DNA of 34,667 nt. Source: Anaerolineae bacterium. Lineage in GTDB: Bacteria > Chloroflexota > Anaerolineae > B4-G1. The notes below the pieces were generated by a model. It did no database searches, had not been told where the DNA came from, and saw only the letters and a program-made list of their open reading frames with translations. The translations under genes and the position numbers were made by a program. Each line of letters begins with the position of its first letter. The first letter of the stretch is position 1. Below, in pieces: positions 15,528 through 24,858 of this stretch. The stretch spans positions 1-34,667 of the forward strand of contig JAUWNP010000027.1 of the NCBI GenBank assembly GCA_030612585.1, read 5' to 3'.

Positions 15528-16853
15528 TCATTTCGGCTGGCCGCTGTCGTCGTAGCCGCGCCCCATGCCCCGATAGGTGAAGCCCAGTTCGCGCATGCGC
15601 TGCGGGTCGTAGACGTTGCGGCCATCCATCAGCACCGGTTGACGCATCAACTCCTTGACGCGCTCCATATCCAGTTGCTTGAACTCGTTCCACTCGGCGA
15701 CCAGCAGCAGCGCGTCGGTCCCCTCGGCCACCTCGTAGGGGTCCTTGCAGTAGGTGATGCCGTCGCCCAGGATGCGGTGCGCGTTCTCCATCGCCTCCGG
15801 GTCGTAGGCTTTGACCTCAGCCCCCTCGTACAGCAGCAGGTGAATGATCTCAATCGAGGGGGCATCCCGCATGTCGTCGGTGTTCGGCTTGAACGAGAGG
15901 CCCAGCACCCCGACCGTCTTGCCCCGGAAGCCGCCCAGGATGTGGCGCAATTTGGTCACGAACCGCTTGCGCTGGTCGTAGTTGATCTCCATCACCGCCC
16001 GCAGCATCTGGGGGTGCGTCCCGTGCGTGGCCGCCATGTGCGCCAGGGCTTTGACGTCCTTGGGGAAGCAGGAACCGCCCCAGCCGATGCCGGCCCCCAG
16101 GAACTCCGGACTGATGCGATGGTCGGTGCCCATGCCTCGCGCCACCTCCTTCACGTCGGCCCCCAGCCCCTCGCAGACGTTGGCTATTTCGTTGATGAAC
16201 GAAATCTTGGTCGCCAGGAAGGCGTTGGAAGCGTACTTGATCATCTCGGCCGTGCGCAGGTCGGTGATGATCGTCTCGGCGTGCAGTGGATAGTACAGTT
16301 CGGCCACCCGTTCGGCTGCCTCCTGGCTGGTGGAACCGAGCACTACGCGGTCAGGGTTCATGCAGTCATAGACGCCGGACCCTTCGCGCAGGAACTCGGG
16401 GTTGGAGACGACCCAGAAGGGGATGCTGGGATCGGGCATTGCAGCACGCACAATGTCGGCGACCCAATCGCCGGTGCCGATAGGCACAGTGGACTTATTG
16501 ACGATGATGGTGGGCTTGTGGATGCGGCGGGCGACTTCGGTCGCGGCCGCCTCGACGTGAGCCAGGTCCGCCTCGCCGCTCTCACCTGAGGGTGTGCCCA
16601 CGGCGATGAGGACGAACTCCACATCCTGCATTGCCTCGTCGTAGGAGGTAGTGAAGCCCAACCGCCCGGCCTCGTAGTTGCGCCGCACGATCTCCTCCAG
16701 GCCCGGCTCGTAGATGGGCAGGATGCCTTTCTTCAGGTTGTCGGACTTCTGCTTGTTACGATTCAGGCAGATGACGTGGTTGCCCAGGTCGGCCAGGCAA
16801 GCGCCGGTGACCAGGCCTACGTAACCGACGCCGATGACACAGATGTTCTCCAT
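15528..16853 (-). CDS. ugd: UDP-glucose 6-dehydrogenase family protein
   Basis: 441 residues, full length. The N-terminal Rossmann fold shows GVGYVG (8-13), [12 protein letters not shown] and [12 protein letters not shown]; the middle domain has NPEFLREG and [17 protein letters not shown]; the catalytic Cys262 lies in [10 protein letters not shown]; the UDP-binding end has [17 protein letters not shown]. The enzyme oxidises UDP-glucose (or a related NDP-sugar) to the uronate with two NAD+, feeding exopolysaccharide or cell-envelope sugars. One oddity: after beta-2 the usual NAD-ribose-binding Asp (VxxLDxN) is Asn31, giving [10 protein letters not shown], which could change cofactor preference. 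AAGGAGG stands just upstream of the ATG. No other sugar genes flank it. Confidence 0.92.
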   Translation of the reverse strand: MENICVIGVGYVGLVTGACLADLGNHVICLNRNKQKSDNLKKGILPIYEPGLEEIVRRNYEAGRLGFTTSYDEAMQDVEFVLIAVGTPSGESGEADLAHVEAAATEVARRIHKPTIIVNKSTVPIGTGDWVADIVRAAMPDPSIPFWVVSNPEFLREGSGVYDCMNPDRVVLGSTSQEAAERVAELYYPLHAETIITDLRTAEMIKYASNAFLATKISFINEIANVCEGLGADVKEVARGMGTDHRISPEFLGAGIGWGGSCFPKDVKALAHMAATHGTHPQMLRAVMEINYDQRKRFVTKLRHILGGFRGKTVGVLGLSFKPNTDDMRDAPSIEIIHLLLYEGAEVKAYDPEAMENAHRILGDGITYCKDPYEVAEGTDALLLVAEWNEFKQLDMERVKELMRQPVLMDGRNVYDPQRMRELGFTYRGMGRGYDDSGQPK

Positions 16854-16877
16854 AGTGACTGTTTCCTCCTTGAATTT

Positions 16878-16975
16878 AGTAGATTGGTAAGTTGGTAAAT
16901 TGGTTAGTACTACAACCGCACGTCCGGTTGGGAATGTACTAATCTACCAATGTACCAGTTTCCCAATCTACCACT
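16878..16975. repeat. Intergenic element of TTGGTAAATTGG type
   Basis: Words such as AGTAGATTGGTAA and TTGGTAAATTGG on the left oppose CCAATCTACC-type words on the right, with TTAGTAC/GTACTAA and AACCG/CGGTT small hairpins inside. The same vocabulary occurs at 14078-14165. Confidence 0.5.
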
Positions 16976-17314
16976 CTAGTCCAGACTCCGGCTGAGGTCG
17001 CGGATAGCGATGGCGGTGACGAGCAGGCCCATCGGTAGCATCGCCGTCGCGTGGGGCCAGAGCGTGCTCAGTCCCGCTCCCTTCAGCATCACCCCCCGGA
17101 TGATGGTCAGATAGTGGCGGAAAGGCACCACCTGCGCGACAGCCTGCAGCGCGACGGGCAGGTTTTTGACCCGCACCAGGTAGCCGGAGAAGGTCATGTC
17201 CACCATCGCCAGGACGAAGATGAGCAGGATGGCTTGCTGCTGTGTGCGGGCGATGCTGAGGCAAGGGAGTGTGGGAATGTGAGAGTCGGGGGCTATCGCA
17301 GACGACGCTGCCAC
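16976..17314 (-). pseudogene. C-terminal remnant of an ABC-2 type permease
   Basis: Residues from about 23 of this frame match the end of an ABC-2 membrane permease: RTQQQAILLIFVLAMVD, a GYLVRVKNLP segment, then VVPFRHYLTIIRGVMLKGAG and a last hydrophobic helix before RDLSRSLD and the stop at 16976. The N-terminal two-thirds and any ATP-binding subunit are missing. Residues before ~23 derive from spacer sequence. It overlaps the end of the alpha/beta-hydrolase gene by 22 bp. It is a remnant and cannot export anything alone. Confidence 0.75.
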
Positions 17315-18078
17315 TCCTCTTTTAACTCCAGCGAGGACAGATCATCTCCAGCGTTGAGAAAATCTATCAGCAGCCGGTTGAACTTGTTCCGCTCCTCCAG
17401 CATCGGGAAATGCCGCACGCCGTTCAGGAAGATGGTACGCACGTTTTTATCACAATCTTGTAGCCATTCTGGCTGCGGTGGCTTGATGAGAGGATCGTTT
17501 CCACCGTGTACCAAGAGCACAGGGATGTCGAGAGGGGGCAAAACGCGGCGCAGGTCGCGCCCCATCGCGGAGCGCATGCTATGGGTGATGGCATCCATGT
17601 CGGCTTTGCCAGCCTCTAGGTTCACCTCGGGGAAGTTGGCCCGCCGCGCCACCAGTCGCGCCAGTGCCCCCCCGTTGCCGGGAAGGCCGGTAAGTGCTCG
17701 GTTGATGGCCGCACCCACCAGAGGCACGCTCACCCCCATTACCTGCTCCACCCGCTCCGGGGCCTGGGCAGCGAACAGCAGCGCGACCACACCTCCCAAC
17801 GCATGGCCCACCAGTGAGATGGGCGGGACACCCAGGTAATCCAAGAACTCCCCGAGTAATTCGACGTAGGCGTTAATACTGTAGTGCATTCTCAGTTTGT
17901 CCGAATCGCCAAAGCCCCACCAGTCGAGTGCATAGGCACGGTGCTTGGCCGACAACTCATTCATCGCTGGCACCCAATAACGCCACGACCCCAGCCAGCC
18001 GTGAAGAAAGATCAACGGCTTGCCGCGCCCAATCGCCTCGTAATGGACGAGGCCCTCTTTGATGACAATGGCGCTCAT
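17293..18078 (-). CDS. Alpha/beta-hydrolase fold protein with Ala in place of the nucleophile Ser
   Basis: 261 residues with a classic alpha/beta-hydrolase layout: LIFLHGWLGSWRYW oxyanion-hole loop (about 23-36), LDWWGFGDSD, the nucleophile-elbow strand ISLVGHALGGVVALLFA, then HGGNDPLIKP (acid loop) and VRHFPMLEE (His loop). The elbow, normally GHSxGG, reads GHALGG; GCG (Ala) replaces the expected serine codon, one base from TCG. Acid and His positions remain. It may therefore be a non-catalytic binding or scaffold protein, or use another residue. It follows the response regulator gene by 39 bp on the same strand and may be in its operon. A truncated relative begins the next cluster upstream (26765-26881). 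Confidence 0.85.
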   Translation of the reverse strand: MSAIVIKEGLVHYEAIGRGKPLIFLHGWLGSWRYWVPAMNELSAKHRAYALDWWGFGDSDKLRMHYSINAYVELLGEFLDYLGVPPISLVGHALGGVVALLFAAQAPERVEQVMGVSVPLVGAAINRALTGLPGNGGALARLVARRANFPEVNLEAGKADMDAITHSMRSAMGRDLRRVLPPLDIPVLLVHGGNDPLIKPPQPEWLQDCDKNVRTIFLNGVRHFPMLEERNKFNRLLIDFLNAGDDLSSLELKEEWQRRLR

Positions 18079-18117
18079 CGCAGAACTATCGCCTTACGTT
18101 GCACAAATCTCCACCCG

Positions 18118-18498
18118 TTACTCTAAAGTCCCTACGCGCCGCAGGATATCCCTGACCTGATCGGCCAGTTCGTCCGGCGCGAAGGGTTTCACGATGTACT
18201 CCAGTGCTCCTGAAGCCAGACCCTGTTGGATCTCGTCTTCCTGCCCCTTGGCCGAAAGGAAGACAATCGGGATAGCACTGGTGGCAGGATTCTCCTTCAA
18301 CTGGCGACACGCCTCGTACCCTGTCATCTTCGGCATGCGGACATCGAGGATGATGAGATCGGGTTGCTCCAGCGGCGCTTTCTCGATGGCTTCGATGCCA
18401 TTACCAGCCAGCAGCACCTCGAATCCGGCGAAGCGTAGCGTGAACCCGATCAGATCACGAATGTCTCGCTCGTCTTCAGCGACGAGGATCTTTTGCAT
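18118..18498 (-). CDS. Single-domain response regulator
   Basis: 126 residues, only a CheY-like receiver. Acidic pocket AEDERD at the N-terminus, phospho-acceptor Asp52 in LIILDVRMPKMTG, Ser in VFLSAKG and Lys in YIVKPFAPDEL are all in place, so phosphorylation is expected. With no output domain it must act by protein contact or as a phosphotransfer step. Its start overlaps the end of the hybrid kinase gene by 23 bp, which ties it to that kinase. No DNA-binding regulator is encoded in the cluster. Confidence 0.92.
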   Translation of the reverse strand: MQKILVAEDERDIRDLIGFTLRFAGFEVLLAGNGIEAIEKAPLEQPDLIILDVRMPKMTGYEACRQLKENPATSAIPIVFLSAKGQEDEIQQGLASGALEYIVKPFAPDELADQVRDILRRVGTLE

Positions 18499-21400
18499 AG
18501 TGCTCCTTGCTTTCCCACAGGACCATCTTGATCTCCTCTATCAGTTCATCTACAGAGAACGGCTTGGTCATAAAGCGGACGGCTCCCAGAGCGAGTGTTT
18601 TCTCTCGCTTTGTTTCGTCACTGGGCACACTGGCTGTCATCACGATGACCGGGATGTTCTGGGTCGCCCGGTTGTCTTTAAGCCGCTTTAGGACAGTGTA
18701 TCCATCCAGGTCTTGCAGTTTGAGATCGAGCAGTATCAGGGCCGGTTGCACCTCACGCGCTACACGCAGGGCGCGCGCGCCCCGGCTGGTCGTCCGCACG
18801 CCAAAGCCGTTGGTGCGCAGGATCTCACGCATCAGCGAAAGATTATCCCTGTCGTCGTCCACCACCAGCACAGTGCCATGCTGCACGAGTGCCTGATGTA
18901 CCGCGCGCAGCAACCGCTGCTCGTCAATCGGCTTAGCCACGTAATCTACTGCCCCCAGCCGCAGGCCTTTCTCCCGATCCGGCAACACGGAGACGACGAC
19001 CACCGGAACCTCCCGCGTAGCAGGGTTTGACTTCAACTCCTCGAGTATAGCAAAGCCATCGGCGTCCGGTAGCAGGATGTCCAGCGTGATCAGGTCAGGG
19101 CGTTCACGCTGTGCCATCTCCAGTGCTTCATCACCTCGCTGAGCGATCAATACCTTCCGCCCATCTCCAGCCAGGTGCAGTTGAATCAGCCTGGCCACGT
19201 CGAGATCATCCTCGATGACCAGCACTTTCGTTGTGGCCTGTTTGGGCTCCTCTTTTCTCGCTTGAGCAACCTGATTGGTTCCCACGGCCACGGTAGGAAG
19301 AGTAAATGTGAACGTGCTTCCCTCACCCAACTCGCTCTCGACCCAAATCTGCCCACCTTGCATCTCCGCCAGCGACTTGACAATGGAAAGCCCCAGCCCT
19401 GTGCCGGGAGTCTCCTGCACCAGCGGGTCATCGGCCCGGAAGAAGCGACTGAAGATTTTCTCCTGATCCTTCGGCGCGATGCCGATGCCTGTGTCGTGCA
19501 CCGAAATGTGTACCTCGTCGCCGTGCGCACGAGCCGACACCACAATCTCGCCGCCGGTCGGTGTGTACTGGTAGGCATTCGCCACCAGATTGGTCAGAAT
19601 CTGGGCCACGCGGTCAGAATCAGCGACAACCTTGGGGAGGTCGTGCGGCACGTGGTACCGCAAGGTCACTCCCTTCTCCACTGCCCGGCCCTCCAACGTC
19701 ATGATGACCTGATTCGCCACCCCATCTACACGCATCACTTTGGGCGAGAGTATCATCCGTCCGCTTTCGATACACGAGATGTCCAGCAGGTCGTTGACCA
19801 GCATGGTGAGGCGGTCAGCGTTATTCTTGATCACCGCCAGAAAACTTAGCTGATCCTCCGCCAAAATGCCGGCCGCCCCCATCAGAAGCAGGTCAGCGTA
19901 CCCCTTGATTGAGGTCATCGGTGTGCGCAATTCGTGCGAGACCGTGGAGACGAACTCTGTCTTAGCACGATCAGCCTCCACCTCGGCTGTGACGTCACGG
20001 AAGACTGAGACGGTGCCCAGAAACTCGCTGCCCATCAGCACCGGTGCCAGGTGGACACTGACAATATGGTCTCCGATGTTCAACCGGGCAGCCAGGTACT
20101 TCTCCGCGGCGTACGTCTCGGGCTGCTTTGCCCATCTGTCTACTGTCTCCATCCAATCCCGCGCCTGGGTGCCATACAGTCCGAGCATTTCGCCGGTCGT
20201 CCGCCCCAGAGCCTCGTCTCGTGACAACTCCAGAATACGCTCCGCAGCCGCGTTGAACAAGGTCACCTGACCACTGGCATCAGCCACCATCACCCCGTCC
20301 GCGACGCCCTCCAGGATGGCGTGACTCTTGGCTGCCTCGACTTGCTGGGCCTTGAGCATACTTCCCAGTCGTTCCGCCTGGTCACGGATCAGGCCGTAGA
20401 GTTCAGCGTTGCTGATGGCGTTGGCAACCTGGATGGCAGCCGTCTCAACCAGGAGCAAGTGATCCTCGTTGAAGAAGTCAGGCTGGGCGTGGAACAGAAG
20501 CAGCGCACCCTGTACATCATCACTGACCAGGAGGGGGACAGCCAACGCCGAGCGGTACTCCCGCCCCCTCTCCAGCGGTTCTATCCAGCGGGGATCCTGC
20601 CGAATATCGGCTACGATGGTCGCTTCGCGATGATCAACCACCCAACCCGCCAGCCCCTCCCCGCGGTGGAAGCGGGTGGGCACGCCGCCGGGAGGCAAAT
20701 GCTTTCCCCCCCCCAGGGTGGCACGGTGGATCAACTGACCGGATTGTGATTCCAGCATCAGGATGGACGACCGTTCAGCCCCCACAACCTCCACGATCAG
20801 CGCCAGAGCACGATTCAGCACGTGGTCCAGATCGAGGCTGGCTGAAAGTTGGGAGGTGATGCGATAGAGCGTCTCGACCCGATCATGCTCCCGGGTCAGT
20901 TCCTCCATCGCCTCGGCCAATGCCTGGGTGCGCTCCTCGACGCGCTGCTCCAGTTCTTGCGAAAAACGACGCACTTCCTCAAACAGGCGGGCGTTCTCCA
21001 CCGCCACGGCCACTTGGTCGGCCAATGCTGAAAGAGTCGCCACTTCGGCCGGTGAGAACCTGTGAGGCTCCCGATGGCCTACGCACAGAACTCCCACGAC
21101 CTGATGGCCAACCGTGAGGGGAGCCAGCATCTCGGAACCTATCTCGACCCCCACAGGGCCAGACATAGAGCGCGGATATTGTTTCACATCGTCAACCGAG
21201 AGCGGCATGCCGCTTTCGGCCACTGCACCCACGAGCCCCTCACCTGGGGCAAATGAGAGTTCTGAGATGCTCTCAAGTGCAAATCCGTGCACCACCCGTG
21301 GCACGTACCGCCCACTCTCGGCATCCAAGAGAAAAATGCTGCTATGGTCGCACTCCAGCAATCGAGGGACTACTCCGACGACAGTGTCCAACACTGCGCT

Positions 21401-22894
21401 CAGTTCGAGTTTGGCCGTGGCCGAGCGGCTGACCTCGTTGAACAGCGCCAGGGTGTCGGCCCGGCGTTGCAGCGCCTCAACCAGGTGGGCATTTTCGATG
21501 GCAATCGTTGCCTGAGCCACGAAGATTTCTAGCGCCTCGACTGTGGCCCGATCAGGCATGCGGCCGTCGCGCGGCCGATCCACGGAGAGCAGGCCCTGTA
21601 TGTCACCACCAGGCCCGCTCAACGGGACGATCAATATGTCGTGATGGTGCCAGCAGCCAGGCTCACGTGTCGCGCTCTCGGCTTGCTCCTCATATACGTC
21701 CAGGCGGTCACGCCAATGGGTCTGTCGTTCAGCGGGAATATAATAACTCTGGCTGATGCGGAATTCCTCGCTCATCACTCCCGCTACGACAGACCAAGGC
21801 TGCCGTACTTGCTTCATGCGCTCGAAGGCGGCGATGGGAATGCCGGCAGCAGCCATACGGCGCTGATAGGGCGGGTCACCCTCCAACACGCTGATCAATA
21901 CCAGATCGAAGCCTACGCTCTCCTGGATGGCGTATGCGACCTCCTCCAATATCTCCCCCAGGGGCTGATCCGAGCGTAGCGCCTGACTGACCTCCAGGAC
22001 CGATGTGAGTTGGTTGGCTCGGCGGCGCAACAACTCGCCGCGCTTCAACTGTTCCTGATAGCGCTGTGCGTTGCCGATGGCGATGGCGGCCTGGGCAGTG
22101 AGTGCCTGGACGAACTCAATCGTCTCGTCGTCGAAGGCATAAGGCTCCAAACTGCGCAGGTTAATCAGGCCCGCGATCCGATCTTCAAAGAATATGGGGA
22201 CGGTTAGAGCAGAACGGGTGCCGGTCCGCACGCAGACCGAGTGTTCTTCGACCCCAGCATTGGCGGTGAGAACCGGTTTTCCAATCTCCAGCACCTCGGA
22301 GACGATGCTGCCCTGCGGAGAGGTCAGTAATTCCTCAATAATACGGGCGCTTTCCTCGTCACTGTAGCCGACCGCGACCTGTAGCCGCATGCCCCCGGTG
22401 CTTCTATCCCTCAACATTACGTTACCATGCGTAGCACCTGCCGCCTGCACAGCCTCATTTAATACCAGCCGGAGGATGTGATCCAGGTCCAACGTGGCGT
22501 TCAGTTCCTGCCCGATGCGCTGCAGGACGTCCAGCGCCTCAATCGGCTTGTGCTGCTCTCTCCACCGGGCGACCAGCGGGGTCGCCGAAAAGAGTAGCCC
22601 ACTGGCGAGTAGTCCCTCGACGACGTGGGAAGACAGCCCCCCAGTAGCAAAATCGCCAACCAGGGAGACGAGGATGAGCAACGCGCCAGCCGCTGCTGCA
22701 ATCCAGGCCGTCCGGCGGCCGAACCGGTAGGCGACCAGACTCGCTGGCAGGATGAGCAGATAGCGCGGGACGGTGGCCCACTCAGGTGGTGCCTTCACCA
22801 TCCACGCTACCAGGCCGAGCGTCGAGATCGCTGCGCCTACAGCAGCGACCACGTCCAGCCACCCATACCAGCGTTTCCCTGTACGTTCATTCAC
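18476..22894 (-). CDS. Hybrid sensor histidine kinase: 4TM, 4 GAF, PAS, HisKA, HATPase, 2 receivers
   Basis: 1472 residues. Four hydrophobic helices (about 10-108) anchor it without a large periplasmic sensor. GAF-type domains follow at about 120-285, 295-475, 485-640 and 675-835; a coiled coil (640-672) separates the third and fourth. A PAS domain lies at 855-970, then HisKA with His987 in VSHELRTP, and HATPase_c with the N box around 1102-1112, DTGIGIAP and GTGLGLSIVKSLAEMQGG. Two receiver domains end the protein (Asp1272, Asp1390), each keeping the Lys-Pro switch site. Signals are probably intracellular small ligands or redox. The start is GTG at 22894, sharing one base with the stop of the upstream gene (TAGTG), so translation is coupled. 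The 3' end overlaps the single-domain regulator. Confidence 0.92.
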   Translation of the reverse strand: MNERTGKRWYGWLDVVAAVGAAISTLGLVAWMVKAPPEWATVPRYLLILPASLVAYRFGRRTAWIAAAAGALLILVSLVGDFATGGLSSHVVEGLLASGLLFSATPLVARWREQHKPIEALDVLQRIGQELNATLDLDHILRLVLNEAVQAAGATHGNVMLRDRSTGGMRLQVAVGYSDEESARIIEELLTSPQGSIVSEVLEIGKPVLTANAGVEEHSVCVRTGTRSALTVPIFFEDRIAGLINLRSLEPYAFDDETIEFVQALTAQAAIAIGNAQRYQEQLKRGELLRRRANQLTSVLEVSQALRSDQPLGEILEEVAYAIQESVGFDLVLISVLEGDPPYQRRMAAAGIPIAAFERMKQVRQPWSVVAGVMSEEFRISQSYYIPAERQTHWRDRLDVYEEQAESATREPGCWHHHDILIVPLSGPGGDIQGLLSVDRPRDGRMPDRATVEALEIFVAQATIAIENAHLVEALQRRADTLALFNEVSRSATAKLELSAVLDTVVGVVPRLLECDHSSIFLLDAESGRYVPRVVHGFALESISELSFAPGEGLVGAVAESGMPLSVDDVKQYPRSMSGPVGVEIGSEMLAPLTVGHQVVGVLCVGHREPHRFSPAEVATLSALADQVAVAVENARLFEEVRRFSQELEQRVEERTQALAEAMEELTREHDRVETLYRITSQLSASLDLDHVLNRALALIVEVVGAERSSILMLESQSGQLIHRATLGGGKHLPPGGVPTRFHRGEGLAGWVVDHREATIVADIRQDPRWIEPLERGREYRSALAVPLLVSDDVQGALLLFHAQPDFFNEDHLLLVETAAIQVANAISNAELYGLIRDQAERLGSMLKAQQVEAAKSHAILEGVADGVMVADASGQVTLFNAAAERILELSRDEALGRTTGEMLGLYGTQARDWMETVDRWAKQPETYAAEKYLAARLNIGDHIVSVHLAPVLMGSEFLGTVSVFRDVTAEVEADRAKTEFVSTVSHELRTPMTSIKGYADLLLMGAAGILAEDQLSFLAVIKNNADRLTMLVNDLLDISCIESGRMILSPKVMRVDGVANQVIMTLEGRAVEKGVTLRYHVPHDLPKVVADSDRVAQILTNLVANAYQYTPTGGEIVVSARAHGDEVHISVHDTGIGIAPKDQEKIFSRFFRADDPLVQETPGTGLGLSIVKSLAEMQGGQIWVESELGEGSTFTFTLPTVAVGTNQVAQARKEEPKQATTKVLVIEDDLDVARLIQLHLAGDGRKVLIAQRGDEALEMAQRERPDLITLDILLPDADGFAILEELKSNPATREVPVVVVSVLPDREKGLRLGAVDYVAKPIDEQRLLRAVHQALVQHGTVLVVDDDRDNLSLMREILRTNGFGVRTTSRGARALRVAREVQPALILLDLKLQDLDGYTVLKRLKDNRATQNIPVIVMTASVPSDETKREKTLALGAVRFMTKPFSVDELIEEIKMVLWESKEHYAKDPRR

Positions 22895-23787
22895 TAGCCC
22901 ATCCGTCCCTCGCGCCGTGCGCTGGCGGCCGCCTCGGTGATTTCCCGAATATCAGTAAAAGGGCCGTCATCGGCCGTTAATACACCGATAGAGAGTTTCA
23001 TCAGGTCGGACTTGACTTCGTTGCCTGCCTCGTCGCGCAGAATCAGGTAGCCCTGCTGCCGTGTCTGCCAATCGTAGTGCGTGCCCACGCCTGTGTCGAA
23101 GCGTTGTTTGAGGTCTTTGACTATAGGTGTGATGAGATCATTGTTGGTAATGACAATGAAGTCATCGCTACCGATGTGACCGATGAAGTCGTCGGTTGTT
23201 CCCTCGTTATCCACCGCCTGGCCCAGAACCATCGCGGCGAAGCGCAATACCTCCTCGCCGGCCACAAAGCCGTATGCTTCGCCGAATGCGGCGAATCCCT
23301 GGATGTTTGCATAAATGATGCCCCAGTCACCCCGCCGCATCAACTGCCGCAACTGATCCTCGATCAGTCGGCCACTGGGCAGACCGGTAGTGGGGTTGGT
23401 CAGGCTTTCATAGGTCGCACGGGCCATGGCGTTCTTAACCCGCAGTTTGAGTTCTTCTACGTCAAAAGGTTTGGTGATGTAATCGTCGGCGCCTAATTCC
23501 AGGCCACGGATTTTGTCGGAACGCTCGTCTTTCTGTGTCAGAAAGATGATCGGAATGTGACTGGTGCGGAGATTGCTCCGCAACTCATGGCACACGTCGT
23601 AGCCATCCATATCCGGCAACATGATGTCCAAGACAATGATATTAGGCAGTTGGTACCGGCACATATCCAACGCATCCTCACCGCGTTGAGTCACCACCAC
23701 CTCGTAATTCTGCGACTGGAAATAGATACGCAGCATGTTAGAGATGTCAAAATCATCCTCGACTACCAGAATTCTACCTTGGGACAT
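22894..23787 (-). CDS. Response regulator with degenerate GGDEF domain
   Basis: 297 residues. Receiver domain 1-125 with Asp54 in IVLDIMLPDMDG, LTQK and ITKPF. A GGDEF-like domain covers about 130-297, opening NPTTGLPSGRLIEDQL. The active-site motif reads GSDDF (206-210) in place of GGDEF. The metal-binding Asp pair of the usual DxDxFK segment is ANIQGF, lacking both acids. A diguanylate cyclase activity is therefore unlikely; the domain may bind a nucleotide or a partner. Nearby kinase and regulator genes are in the same tight operon. AGGAGGAGG precedes the ATG at 23787. Confidence 0.88.
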   Translation of the reverse strand: MSQGRILVVEDDFDISNMLRIYFQSQNYEVVVTQRGEDALDMCRYQLPNIIVLDIMLPDMDGYDVCHELRSNLRTSHIPIIFLTQKDERSDKIRGLELGADDYITKPFDVEELKLRVKNAMARATYESLTNPTTGLPSGRLIEDQLRQLMRRGDWGIIYANIQGFAAFGEAYGFVAGEEVLRFAAMVLGQAVDNEGTTDDFIGHIGSDDFIVITNNDLITPIVKDLKQRFDTGVGTHYDWQTRQQGYLILRDEAGNEVKSDLMKLSIGVLTADDGPFTDIREITEAAASARREGRMG

Positions 23788-23836
23788 GTTTCCCTCCTCC
23801 TATTACCGATAGCCGTTGGCCGCTAACTGCTGACTG

Positions 23837-24844
23837 CTAACCACTGATTTGAAAGCCGTGCTTGTGGGCCAGTTGGGCGATCTCGTGCACCTGTTTGGCT
23901 CGAATCTGTCTGCCTAGCGAGTAACTTTCATACCGTCTCTCCAAGGCCAACACCATTGCCTCTGCCATGCAGGCGTAGGCCTTGCCGGGCGGGAGTCCGA
24001 AATCAAAGCCGAAGTCCACCTCGCCGGGCACATCCATCTCTCCCCCTTCGATGAGCAGTACATCTTCTCGCTCTCGAGCAACTCGCCGTGACACGTCCGG
24101 TGGGCGGGCCACGTCGCATACGATCGCGCCGTGTTTGAGGTGCTGCGGCTGAATAATTGGTCTGGCGGCGCTGGTGGCGCTCAGCACCAGGTGAGCCTCG
24201 TGGATGTCCTCAACTTGCGTCGAGATGCGCACCAGGCGCGCTCCAGCCGCCTCGACCCGCGTCTGCACCTGTGCCAGGCGCGATTCTCGCTGGCCGATCA
24301 ACACCAACTTGGCCACCATTGGAGCGAGCAACTCGGCACACGCCGAGCCGATGCTCCCCGTTGCCCCGACCACAGCCGTGGTGGCCAATTCCGGCTGGAT
24401 GTCTCGGCAGCGTGCGGCCTCCACCAATGCCTCAATCACGATGGCTACGGTGAGGCTGTGCCCCGTGGTGACAGGGATGTTCAGACGCTGGGCAATGGTC
24501 ACTCCGCCGTCACCAACCACGGATGTGAAGGCTCCCAACCCCAGAATACGAGCGCCCAGCCTCTGTGCCAGGCGGCCGGTCTGAACGATCTTCTTGTAAG
24601 CCGTTTGAGGTGGTAGATACACCATCTGCCGGGCGGTGAACGGGCAGGCCAACAGCCAACCCTCAATCTCTTTCCCTGTAGCCTCTGAGCGCACCCCAGT
24701 GATGTGCGAAAGGTAGACCGGCGGCCAGAAGCGGGAGAAGAAATGGATCAGCGCCGTGGGCAATACCTTCGCCAGTAGCGGATACTTGCGTGCCACGTCT
24801 TGCTTGGGATTGAGTGGATGGATGACGAAAGCGAAATTGTCCAT
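23837..24844 (-). CDS. Long-chain acyl-ACP reductase-like (AAR family) enzyme
   Basis: 335 residues, close to the ~340 of cyanobacterial acyl-ACP reductase (AAR), which makes fatty aldehydes with NADPH. Matching blocks are GLGAFTSVVGD, VTTGHSLTVA, the dinucleotide fold VVGATGSIGSACAELL (160-168 region), and KAYACMAEAMVLALE, in which Cys292 aligns with the catalytic Cys of AAR. The C-terminus SLGRQIRAKQVHEI then HKHGFQ also fits. No aldehyde deformylating oxygenase (ADO) is in the window, so alkane formation is not shown; the aldehyde, if made, may go to alcohols, waxes or lipids. CoA rather than ACP substrates are possible. It lies 14 bp downstream of the beta-helix protein gene with a poor ribosome binding site, so coupled translation is likely. 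Confidence 0.82.
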   Translation of the reverse strand: MDNFAFVIHPLNPKQDVARKYPLLAKVLPTALIHFFSRFWPPVYLSHITGVRSEATGKEIEGWLLACPFTARQMVYLPPQTAYKKIVQTGRLAQRLGARILGLGAFTSVVGDGGVTIAQRLNIPVTTGHSLTVAIVIEALVEAARCRDIQPELATTAVVGATGSIGSACAELLAPMVAKLVLIGQRESRLAQVQTRVEAAGARLVRISTQVEDIHEAHLVLSATSAARPIIQPQHLKHGAIVCDVARPPDVSRRVAREREDVLLIEGGEMDVPGEVDFGFDFGLPPGKAYACMAEAMVLALERRYESYSLGRQIRAKQVHEIAQLAHKHGFQISG

Positions 24845-24858
24845 CGCTGTGCCTGAGT

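Noticed and set aside
15639..16589. 316-codon frame antisense to UDP-glucose dehydrogenase
   Set aside because: The opposite strand has a complete family signature with catalytic Cys; this frame has no recognisable motif.
23837..24844. Shikimate dehydrogenase or generic short-chain dehydrogenase
   Set aside because: The Rossmann fold would allow it, but the ACMAEAM Cys block, the HKHGFQ end and length fit acyl-ACP reductase better.
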